Shown here one piece after another: positions 54,652 to 64,000 of a stretch of DNA of 64,000 bases. The position numbers and the translations under genes were made by a program. This stretch comes from AP-15 sp035509615. GTDB taxonomy: Bacteria; Pseudomonadota; Alphaproteobacteria; ATCC43930; CGMCC-115725. The notes below the pieces were generated by a model. The model searched no databases and was not told the origin of the DNA. It worked only from the letters and a program-made list of their open reading frames with translations. Each line of letters opens with the position of its first letter. Within the stretch, counting starts at the first letter, position 1. Where the stretch lies: positions 32,554-96,553 of the forward strand of contig DATJLK010000098.1 of NCBI GenBank assembly GCA_035509615.1, given 5' to 3'.

Positions 54652-55194
54652 TCATGCCGCCCGCGAAGTCGCAGGCCGTGCACTTCGGGATGATGGCGCT
54701 TCGGCGGGCTTCTCGCCCATTCCCATCAGCACCCGCAACGTCTCGCGACCGCGCGACAGCCGCGACCGCACGGTGCCGATCGGAATGCCGAGGATCTTCG
54801 CTACCTCCTCATAACGCATGCCTTCGAGAGCGACGAGCAAGATCACCTGACGCTGTTCATCCGGCAGGCGAGCGATCGCACGCTCGAGATCGCGCAGTTG
54901 TAGTGAGGCCCCGGCATTCGCGTCGACGGTCAGTGCTGATGCGACCTCGTCGACCGGGACCGCCGCGCCCTCACGCACCGCGCGTCGAACGTCGTTCACG
55001 TGTTGGTTGTGCAGGATGGTGAACAGCCAGGCTCGCAGATCGGTGCCCGGCTGCCACAGATGCTGCTTGGCGATAGCGCGGACAAGACAGGTTTGCACCA
55101 GGTCGTCAGCCAGCGAGGCGTCCCGCGTCAGAGCCCGCGCATAGCGCCGCAGGCGGGGGATTTCGCGTTCAAGAAGACGTGCGATCTCGGTCAT
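54652..55194 (-). CDS. ECF-type RNA polymerase sigma factor
   Basis: 180 residues from the ATG at 55194 (AAGGGG about 8 bases upstream; a GTG at 55203 would add three residues). Region 2: RRYARALTRDASLADDLVQTCLVRAI and LRAWLFTILHNQHVNDVRR. Region 4: LPDEQRQVILLVALEGMRYEEVAKILGIPIGTVRSRLSRGRE. Redirects RNA polymerase to a stress or envelope regulon. No anti-sigma (NepR-, ChrR- or zinc-type) gene lies beside it, so its control is not visible. It is divergent from the HpnM/MlaC-like gene. Confidence 0.92.
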   Translation of the reverse strand: MTEIARLLEREIPRLRRYARALTRDASLADDLVQTCLVRAIAKQHLWQPGTDLRAWLFTILHNQHVNDVRRAVREGAAVPVDEVASALTVDANAGASLQLRDLERAIARLPDEQRQVILLVALEGMRYEEVAKILGIPIGTVRSRLSRGRETLRVLMGMGEKPAEAPSSRSARPATSRAA

Positions 55195-55497
55195 CGGGTC
55201 CACCCCTTGTTGCTTTGGCGCCGGCTGTCCGGGGCCTCAGAGTGTTCCTATGTATCGCACCTCTGTAACATCTTGATGTATGGCACTGATCAATCGGTGA
55301 AATGTTGTTCTTCGCAGGTAAACAGAGCTGATTTTTTTGTAAACACGGACACAGATTGTCAACAAGATCCGCGAAAATTTGGTCCCTTCCCGGGCGCGCT
55401 CAGGCCGAACCTCTCGACTATGGCGTGAGCTGCGGCTATGAAATGTCGGGCCCGGCGCGGACGGCAGCGGGACGATATTGCAGTCGAGTAAACCCGG

Positions 55498-56136
55498 ATG
55501 ATGACGATGTCTTGTTGCCGACAGCCTGCAATGCCGAAGCTTGCCGGCATCTGGCTGCTGCTCGCCGGCTGGATCGTGTTCGGGTCGCCGATCGCGGCGG
55601 GGGCGATGCCGGGGCCGACCGAGGTTGTCCAGCAGTTCTACAGCGAACTGCTCGATACCATGCAGCATGCCAGCCCCCTCGGCGCGAAAGGTCGCTACGA
55701 AAAGCTGGAGCCGGTCATCGTCAGCAAGTTTGACGTCCCGTTCATGACGCGGCTGTCGATTGGTCCGCTATGGGGGAGGCTGACGACCGAGCAGAAGCAG
55801 GCAGCGGCGGCGGCCTATGGTCGCTATGTCGGTGCTGTCTACGCGACCCGTTTTGATTCCTATTCGGGCGAACGGTTCCAGGTTCTTGGCGAGGAGCGGA
55901 TCAAGCACGGCACTTTGGTCAGAACCCAGATCATCAAATCGGACGGCGAGCCGGTCTCGATCAATTATGTGCTGCACAACAACGACACGGCCTGGCAGAT
56001 ACGCGACGTCTACCTCTCCGGGTCGATCAGCGAGCTGGCGACGCGCCGATCCGAATTCTCTGCGATCCTGCGCGCCAACGGCATCGACGGCCTGATCACC
56101 TCGCTGAACAAAAAGGCGGACGCCCTCCAAAGTTGA
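55498..56136 (+). CDS. HpnM/MlaC-like periplasmic lipid-binding protein
   Basis: 212 residues from the ATG at 55498; several in-frame ATG codons (55501, 55507, 55531) make the exact start uncertain. Signal peptide LAGIWLLLAGWIVFGSPIAAGA. The mature part matches the Ttg2D/MlaC superfamily: FDVPFMTRLSIGPLWGRLT, YVGAVYATRFDSYSGERFQVLG, and SGSISELATRRSEFSAILR. The last motif is typical of HpnM, the hopanoid-linked member. Likely carries a lipid across the periplasm. No hpn or mla operon adjoins it, so the assignment rests on sequence alone. Confidence 0.85.
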   Translation: MMTMSCCRQPAMPKLAGIWLLLAGWIVFGSPIAAGAMPGPTEVVQQFYSELLDTMQHASPLGAKGRYEKLEPVIVSKFDVPFMTRLSIGPLWGRLTTEQKQAAAAAYGRYVGAVYATRFDSYSGERFQVLGEERIKHGTLVRTQIIKSDGEPVSINYVLHNNDTAWQIRDVYLSGSISELATRRSEFSAILRANGIDGLITSLNKKADALQS

Positions 56137-56187
56137 GATGCCGACAAAGCGCGGGCCAATCGCCCCTTTTTGCTGCACCATGTGCGA

Positions 56188-56583
56188 TCAGGAATCGGGA
56201 TACATTCGCGTCCGGATCGCTTGCAACTGCGCGATCACCTTCGGGTCGGTGATCCTTGTGGACCTCGGCACCTCTTTGCCGTTCCGCTGCGCCGGTTTGT
56301 AGAACATCGGCAATGGGCGCAGGTCGTACATCCCGCCGTTCCGGTACGCATATGCCGCCTCATGTAACGGCCGGTACACTTGCATGAAGGCGTCTTCGGG
56401 GCGGCAATCATCTTCAGTGCGGTGGCCGACGCCGTATATGTAATAGGCGTAATTGTTGATCGGCCCGTCCGGGTCGTGTTTGAAGTGGTAGTAATATCCG
56501 GGCTCAGGTCGTTCTTTAAGGGGGTAGGTCGTATGCCATTGGCGTCCGATCGCGCTGCTCTGAAAACTCGATACCCGACTTTA
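56188..56583 (-). pseudogene. Open frame without a usable start, possibly a broken small protein gene
   Basis: A continuous frame runs from a TAA near 56583 to a stop at 56188 (about 130 codons) but contains no ATG, GTG or TTG until the ATG at 56385. The upstream part reads protein-like (GYYYHFKHDPDGPINNYAYYIYGVG, DDCRPEDAFMQVYRPLHEAAYAYRNGG), ending in ITDPKVIAQLQAIRTRMYPDS. A 17-bp-period duplication near 56583-56616 lies exactly where a start would be expected, so the 5' end may have been destroyed. If the ATG at 56385 is used the product has 65 residues. Family not recognised. Confidence 0.45.
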
Positions 56584-56683
56584 TGGACCTGGCCGCCGCA
56601 TAGACCTGGCCGCCGGGTCAGGGCGGCTGGCGGCGACCGGCGGCGCATCAGAGCGACAAACGATACCGCCAACGCAGCCAGTT

Positions 56684-57370
56684 TTATCGTTGCACTGCGC
56701 GCGGCATCGCCTCCTGTCCGAGCGTACCCTCGATATTCTGCCACTGCGGACGCTGCACGCTGAGCAATGTGCCAAGCGAAGCGTAACCCGACCCGGAGAG
56801 CCGGCAAACCGGATCGAGAAGCTGCGGATCGACCCGGCCGTTTCGCCATACTGACGGCTCGACATGCGCGTGGATGATGCGGCCGAGAACGATGTTGGTC
56901 TTGCGGTCGGTCACGATCTGCACGACCTCGCATTCGAGATGCGCTTTTGCTTCGCCGACCCGGAACGGCCGCACCTTTGCCGCAGCCACCGGCGTCAGAT
57001 CCGCCCAGGCGAACTCGTCATGCTCGCGCGGGAAGTCGCACGAGGTGAAATTCATTCGTTCCAAGAGATCCATCGTCACGATGTTGGCGATGAACTCCGG
57101 GACCTCGCGCAAATTGGCGAGGCTGTCCTTAACCCCGGTCGAGCCGAAAGCGACGTAGAACGGATCGCTGCCCATCAAGTTGAAATACGAATAGGGTGCG
57201 ATGTTGCGCACGCCTTTGGCCGAGATCGTCGATATCCAGCCGATCGGCCGCGGCACGACGAGTGCGGTCATCAGCTGATAAAAGCCAGGACCCTTCCAGT
57301 CGTCGGGGCCGACCTCGAGCGGCTGATCAAGGATCGTGGGCGGGCTGTCATGCGAGGCGGGCATCGGCAT
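56684..57370 (-). CDS. Flavin reductase family (FMN-binding split barrel) protein
   Basis: 228 residues from the ATG at 57370 (MPMPASHDSPP). Family signs: GPGFYQLMTALVVPRPIGWISTISAKGVRNIAPYSYFNLMGSDPFYVAFGS, then ETFIANIVT-like FIANIVTMDLLERMN, and CEVVQIVTDRKTNIVLGRIIHAHVEPSVW. Such proteins bind FMN and reduce it with NAD(P)H, often feeding an oxygenase. The ribosome site is weak. It is divergent from the MDR oxidoreductase gene across 232 bases. No monooxygenase partner is present in the window. Confidence 0.87.
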   Translation of the reverse strand: MPMPASHDSPPTILDQPLEVGPDDWKGPGFYQLMTALVVPRPIGWISTISAKGVRNIAPYSYFNLMGSDPFYVAFGSTGVKDSLANLREVPEFIANIVTMDLLERMNFTSCDFPREHDEFAWADLTPVAAAKVRPFRVGEAKAHLECEVVQIVTDRKTNIVLGRIIHAHVEPSVWRNGRVDPQLLDPVCRLSGSGYASLGTLLSVQRPQWQNIEGTLGQEAMPRAVQR

Positions 57371-57602
57371 TGCCGTTCTGGTTGTGGTGCTCGCGCAGCA
57401 TAACAGGCGTCTTTGATCGCGCCAAACTCGCCAGCGTCGCAATAGCGCCATGGGCTCGCTATTTTCGGCCGCGACGCCGCCGGCAACCCCGTGGTCGGCG
57501 CAATGCCTCCCTCTGCTGTTGCCGAGTTTTGGCAAATTCCAGAAAATGTGGTGACCTGCGTCGGCATAAATCGAATGCCGGCGCAGCAGAGGGAGAACGT
57601 CC

Positions 57603-58556
57603 ATGCCGCAGCAGGCTCGTGCCGTTGTTGTCGATCCGGCGGTTCCCGGGAGGCTGACGATCAAGCCGGTTGAATTGCGCGATCCCGACCGCGACGAGGC
57701 CGGGGTGCGGGTGACCGCGATTTCGCTCAACCGCGGCGAGACCAGGCGCGCCGTGCAGCAGGCCGAGCCGGGATGGCGTCCCGGCTGGGATTTTGTCGGG
57801 GTGGTCGAGACGATGGCGGCGGATGGCAGCGGCCCCCGACCCGGCACCCGCGTCGTCGGCATCCTGCCGTCGGGCGCCTGGGCCGAGCGGGTCAACTGCC
57901 GCACCCATGCGATCGCGGCGCTCCCCGAAACGGTCGGCTATGCCGAGGCGGCGACACTGCCGGTTGCCGGCCTCACGGCACTGCACGCACTGCGTCAGGG
58001 CGGGCTGTTGCTGGGCCGCAAGGTGCTGGTCGACGGCGCTTCGGGGGGCGTCGGGCATCTCGCCTGCCAACTGGCAGACGCGGCCGGCGCCCAGGTCTGG
58101 GGCCATGTCCGCCGTCAGGAATATCGCGCCGCCGTCGCCGAATGGTGCGGCGATCGCGTGGTCCTCGGCCGCGAACTCGCCGCCGCCAAACCCCATGGAC
58201 CATTCTGGCTGATCCTCGACTCGCTCGGCGGCTCGGCGTTGGCTGCCGCACTCGGCATGCTGCAGCCGGGCGGCACCTGCGTGACCTTCGGCGTGTCCGA
58301 TGCGCCTCAGGCGACCTTCGCAAGCCGCGATTTCTTTGCCGCCGGCGGGGCCCGGCTCTATGGACTGACGCTGTTTCACGAATTGATGAGCGTCGAGCGC
58401 GCCGGCATCGGGCTGGCATTGCTGGCGGATCTGATCGCGGCCAACAAGCTGAGGCCGCAAATTGCGGTCGAAGCGCCCTGGAGCGAGATCGGAATGGTCG
58501 CCCGGCGGCTGATCGATCGCGAGTTCACCGGCAAGGCGGTCCTGCATATCCGGTGA
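57603..58556 (+). CDS. MDR-type (zinc-less) NADPH:quinone oxidoreductase-like protein
   Basis: 317 residues, medium-chain dehydrogenase/reductase fold. N-terminal catalytic domain (VTAISLNRGETR, PGWDFVGVVE), then the cofactor domain with VLVDGASGGVGHLACQLA near residue 145 and LGGSALAAALGMLQPGGTCVTFG. No zinc-ligand cysteines, so it belongs to the quinone oxidoreductase/crotonase-like zinc-independent group. GGGAGAACGTCC precedes the ATG. It is upstream of the TetR-RND operon but separated by nearly 290 bases. Probably reduces a reactive quinone or enone. Confidence 0.88.
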   Translation: MPQQARAVVVDPAVPGRLTIKPVELRDPDRDEAGVRVTAISLNRGETRRAVQQAEPGWRPGWDFVGVVETMAADGSGPRPGTRVVGILPSGAWAERVNCRTHAIAALPETVGYAEAATLPVAGLTALHALRQGGLLLGRKVLVDGASGGVGHLACQLADAAGAQVWGHVRRQEYRAAVAEWCGDRVVLGRELAAAKPHGPFWLILDSLGGSALAAALGMLQPGGTCVTFGVSDAPQATFASRDFFAAGGARLYGLTLFHELMSVERAGIGLALLADLIAANKLRPQIAVEAPWSEIGMVARRLIDREFTGKAVLHIR

Positions 58557-58835
58557 GCTTGCCGGGATCGCCGCAACCCGGCCCCGGCCGCCAAGCGCGG
58601 GGGGAGATGCGCGCAACGATGGTTCCGCAGCATCGACGATGCCGCAGCCGGAAAAGCATCGATGCCGTCTTCCGGCCTCCCGTGCGAGGCGCGGTGTCCA
58701 TGTCGCGGTGGGTGGCCAACGCGGGATCACCTGGGGCTGGATCGAGTGAAAGCTTTTCCACCTGGCACCACCACCGCGGGCGGCGTGGAAACCGGCGGCA
58801 TTGCGGGGACCGCCGGCAACGCGCCGATTCGCGAC

Positions 58836-58862
58836 TTGACAGGTGGTGAGTAAGCGCTTACT
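58836..58862 (+). promoter_or_regulatory. TTGACA promoter element overlapping a 14-bp palindrome
   Basis: A perfect -35 hexamer TTGACA (58836-58841) is followed by the perfect palindrome AGTAAGCGCTTACT (58849-58862) in the spacer and -10 region. This is a typical arrangement for autorepression of a tetR-led efflux operon. The -10 match is weak. Confidence 0.5.
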
Positions 58863-58872
58863 TCCGCGCGCC

Positions 58873-59568
58873 ATGGTCGCAACTCGGCTCGACAGCGATG
58901 AGCGCCGCAAAGCGATTGTCGCGGCGGCGCTGCCGCTATTCGCCCGCAAGGGCTTTGCTGGCACCACCACGCGTGAACTCGCCCAGGCCGCGCATATCTC
59001 CGAGGCTCTGCTGTTTAAGCATTTCCCCAGCAAGCTGGATCTATATGGCGAGATCTTGCGGCTTGGCTGCGACGGCGATCCGGCGCTGGAACGGCTGGCG
59101 GCACTCGAACCATCGACGCTGACCCTTGTGCGCATGATCCGTTACATGGTGCGCTACTTTTTGCAGGCGACCGAGACCGACGCAGCCGAGCGCGACTGGC
59201 GGCAGCGGCTGGTTTTGCACAGCTTTCTCGAAGATGGCGAGTACGCCCGCGAACTGTTCTCCGCGATATTCGCGCGCGTCTATCCGCTGTTTGCAGCCTC
59301 TACCGATGCGGCGGCGGCGGCCGGCGATCTGGTCCTTGGCCCGGTCGCTGCCGCCAATAGCTTTTGGTTTGCCCATCACGTCGTGGCGATGATGGCCTTT
59401 TCGTTCCTGCCGGCACGGATGTGCCTGTCCTATGCGGGCACGCTTGGCTCTCTTGTCGAACAGACGAGCTGGTTCGTGCTGCGCGGCATCGGTCTGACCG
59501 ACGCCGCGATAACCGGGTCGCTGGCGATAGTGCGTACCGACCCGCTCGAAATCCCGCCGCCCGGATAA
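58873..59568 (+). CDS. TetR family regulator of the adjacent RND efflux operon
   Basis: 231 residues from the ATG at 58873; GTG codons at 58843/58846 would add ten residues but fall inside the promoter-operator, so the internal ATG is preferred, possibly leaderless. DNA-binding domain: RRKAIVAAALPLFARKGFAGTTTRELAQAAHISEALLFKHFPSKLDLY. The C-terminal domain has hydrophobic helices that would line a ligand pocket. The stop is 10 bases from the adaptor gene, so it heads the operon and probably represses it until an efflux substrate binds. Confidence 0.88.
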   Translation: MVATRLDSDERRKAIVAAALPLFARKGFAGTTTRELAQAAHISEALLFKHFPSKLDLYGEILRLGCDGDPALERLAALEPSTLTLVRMIRYMVRYFLQATETDAAERDWRQRLVLHSFLEDGEYARELFSAIFARVYPLFAASTDAAAAAGDLVLGPVAAANSFWFAHHVVAMMAFSFLPARMCLSYAGTLGSLVEQTSWFVLRGIGLTDAAITGSLAIVRTDPLEIPPPG

Positions 59569-59578
59569 GGGGATTCTG

Positions 59579-60808
59579 ATGGACGGTGACCAGATGACCA
59601 ATGCCGGCGCCGAGGCCCTGACGCCGCAAACCGTGCGGCGCGACCGCACCGACCGCGGCGGAGCCGCTGTACCGCGACCCAAGGTTGGGCGTTGGTTTGT
59701 AATCGTCGGGTTATTGCTCGCGGTTTTGCTCGCCGGGCTCTATGGGTTCAATCGCTTCCGGAGTCAGGCGATCGCCAACTTTTTTGCTCACAACAAACCG
59801 CCGCCGGCGCAGATCAGTGCGGCCGCGGTGACGGTTCAGAGCTTGCCGCAATATGCGCGCGGCGTGGGCTCGCTCGCCGCGGTTCACCAGGTGACGGTCA
59901 ACCCGGAAGTTGCCGGCCGGGTCACCAGGATCTTTTTCGAGCCCGGCGCCCGGGTCAAAGCCGGCGAGCCGCTGGTGCAGCTGAACGACGCGCCGGACCG
60001 CGGCGACCTCGCCAGCTACCAGGCGCAGGCTCGCCTTGCCGAAATCTCGCTGCAACGCTCGCAGTCGCTGCGCAAAAGCAACTTTGCCTCACAGGAAACC
60101 GTCGACCAGAACAATAGCCAACTCGCTCAGACGGATGCGATGATCCAGAAGACCGAGGCCATCATCGCCCAAAAACTGATCAGGGCTCCGTTTTCGGGCC
60201 AGCTCGGGGTTCGTCAGATTGATCTCGGGCAATACCTGACCGCAGGCGCGCCAATCGTCACCTTGACCGACCTTTCGACCCTTTATGTCAATTTCACATT
60301 GGCCACGCATTTGCGATCGGCGATTTCGGTCGGGCAGCAGGTCGATGTCACCGCCGACGCCTTCCCCGGCCGCGTCTTTACCGCCAGGATTTCGACGATC
60401 GAGCCGCAAGTCAGCGCCGACACGCGGACAATGGAGGTGCAGGCGACGATGGACAACCCGGACGACGCGCTGTTGCCCGGTATGTTCGTCAACGCCGCGG
60501 TGGTCCTGCCGCCGCGCCCTGACACGATGATCGTGCCCGAAACCGCTGTCGAATATACGCTCTACGGCGACAGCGTCTATGTGATCAAAGACGATGGCAA
60601 GGACGCGAGCGGGCATCCGATCCTGCGGGCGGTCCGCACCCTCGTCAAAACCGGCGCGCGCTGGGATGGCAAGGTGGCGATCCTTTCCGGACTGAAGCCG
60701 GGCGAGCGGGTGGTCGCCGCCGGGCAGGTCAAATTGCAGAACGGCGCGCAGGTCGCGGTCACCGGCTCGGCGCCGCCGCAGCCGCCGCAACACCCGACCT
60801 TGAACTGA
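59579..60808 (+). CDS. RND efflux periplasmic adaptor (membrane fusion protein)
   Basis: 409 residues. One N-terminal membrane anchor (WFVIVGLLLAVLLAGLYGFNRF near 38-60), then the HlyD/MexA layout: lipoyl halves (VNPEVAGRVTRIFFEPGARVKAGEPLVQL and APFSGQLGVRQIDLGQYLTAGAPIVTL) around a short helical hairpin, then beta-barrel and membrane-proximal domains (LLPGMFVNAAVVLPPR, GLKPGERVVAAGQVKLQNGAQV). Links the RND pump to an outer-membrane channel. AAGGGGA precedes the ATG. Cotranscribed with the TetR gene (10-base gap) and the pump gene (17-base gap). Confidence 0.94.
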   Translation: MDGDQMTNAGAEALTPQTVRRDRTDRGGAAVPRPKVGRWFVIVGLLLAVLLAGLYGFNRFRSQAIANFFAHNKPPPAQISAAAVTVQSLPQYARGVGSLAAVHQVTVNPEVAGRVTRIFFEPGARVKAGEPLVQLNDAPDRGDLASYQAQARLAEISLQRSQSLRKSNFASQETVDQNNSQLAQTDAMIQKTEAIIAQKLIRAPFSGQLGVRQIDLGQYLTAGAPIVTLTDLSTLYVNFTLATHLRSAISVGQQVDVTADAFPGRVFTARISTIEPQVSADTRTMEVQATMDNPDDALLPGMFVNAAVVLPPRPDTMIVPETAVEYTLYGDSVYVIKDDGKDASGHPILRAVRTLVKTGARWDGKVAILSGLKPGERVVAAGQVKLQNGAQVAVTGSAPPQPPQHPTLN

Positions 60809-60825
60809 CCCGGCGGTCTGGCCTG

Positions 60826-63894
<3,069 letters not shown>

Positions 63895-63925
63895 CCGGGC
63901 GAGGGCCGGGGAGGGGATGATGGGG

Positions 63926-63999
63926 TAGGCCCGGCAGGACTCGAACCTGCGACAACACCGTTATGAGCGGCGTGTTCTAACCAGCTGAACTACGGGCCC
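63926..63999 (-). tRNA. tRNA with anticodon CAU, probably Ile2
   Basis: Cloverleaf on the minus strand: acceptor GGGCCCG with CGGGCCT (one G-U pair), D-arm, anticodon stem CCGCT/AACGG-type around CAT, and T-arm GCAGGTTCGAGTCCTGC. Pairs C4-G69 and C5-G68 match those used by the lysidine synthetase TilS on tRNA-Ile2, and GGGCCCG is unlike usual elongator Met tRNAs. Met remains possible. CCA is not encoded. Confidence 0.88.
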
Positions 64000-64000
64000 G

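Noticed and set aside
57459..59135. 558-residue open frame on the minus strand
   Set aside because: Antisense to the MDR oxidoreductase and the TetR gene, with low-complexity Arg/Ala content.

Overview
The window comes from a GC-rich bacterial chromosome, most likely an alphaproteobacterium of the Hyphomicrobiales (Rhizobiales). The aerobic cobalamin enzymes CobL and CobF, an MprF/AcvB-type lipid module, DUF992, DUF4242 and HpnM-like proteins, and palindromic intergenic repeats all point that way. This is inferred from protein families read by eye; no database search was possible. No CRISPR array, complete insertion sequence or phage gene was seen.

1-8.8 kb is accessory. It holds the 3' end of a non-ribosomal peptide synthetase (A-MT-PCP-C-A-PCP-TE), a type II thioesterase and a small unknown protein. 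It stops next to a tRNA-Val(GAC) gene whose 3' end faces the cluster. Hand-counted lines here run about 45-63% GC against about 70% for a core line, so a tRNA-associated island is plausible.

8.8-24 kb: two small exported proteins, a MetC-like lyase, and a 1343-residue fusion of an MprF lysyl-phosphatidylglycerol synthase/flippase to an AcvB/VirJ-type hydrolase, with an 11-bp perfect inverted repeat enclosing its start codon. Next come two decayed genes (arylsulfatase and YidH/DUF202), a membrane protein coupled to an SDR, a GH63-type glucosidase and an outer-membrane-like protein.

24-35 kb: an aldo/keto reductase, SDR and aldehyde dehydrogenase run, an exported aldose epimerase, an epoxide hydrolase-like protein, an orphan molybdenum hydroxylase large subunit, and cobL and cobF.

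35-45 kb: a DUF4242 gene and a Coq4 gene facing a TetR gene across a perfect 20-bp palindrome, a carboxymuconolactone decarboxylase-like protein, an MHS transporter, a ZnuABC-type metal importer whose ATPase has frame lesions at both ends, DUF992, a cis-prenyltransferase, a VOC protein and an NHL-repeat protein.

45-54.5 kb: three paralogous alpha/beta hydrolases with Cys in place of the nucleophile Ser, a GMC oxidoreductase, a Ddn-like deazaflavin reductase, an aminotransferase, a secreted glycine-rich protein, and a thiolase-DUF35 pair. This set suggests catabolism of unidentified carbonyl or acyl-CoA compounds.

54.6-64 kb: an ECF sigma factor, an HpnM/MlaC-like protein, a flavin reductase, an MDR oxidoreductase, a TetR-MFP-RND efflux operon, and a tRNA with anticodon CAU.

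Short perfect or near-perfect tandem duplications of 16-22 bp recur at seven places, in pseudogenes, intergenic DNA and one signal-peptide region.
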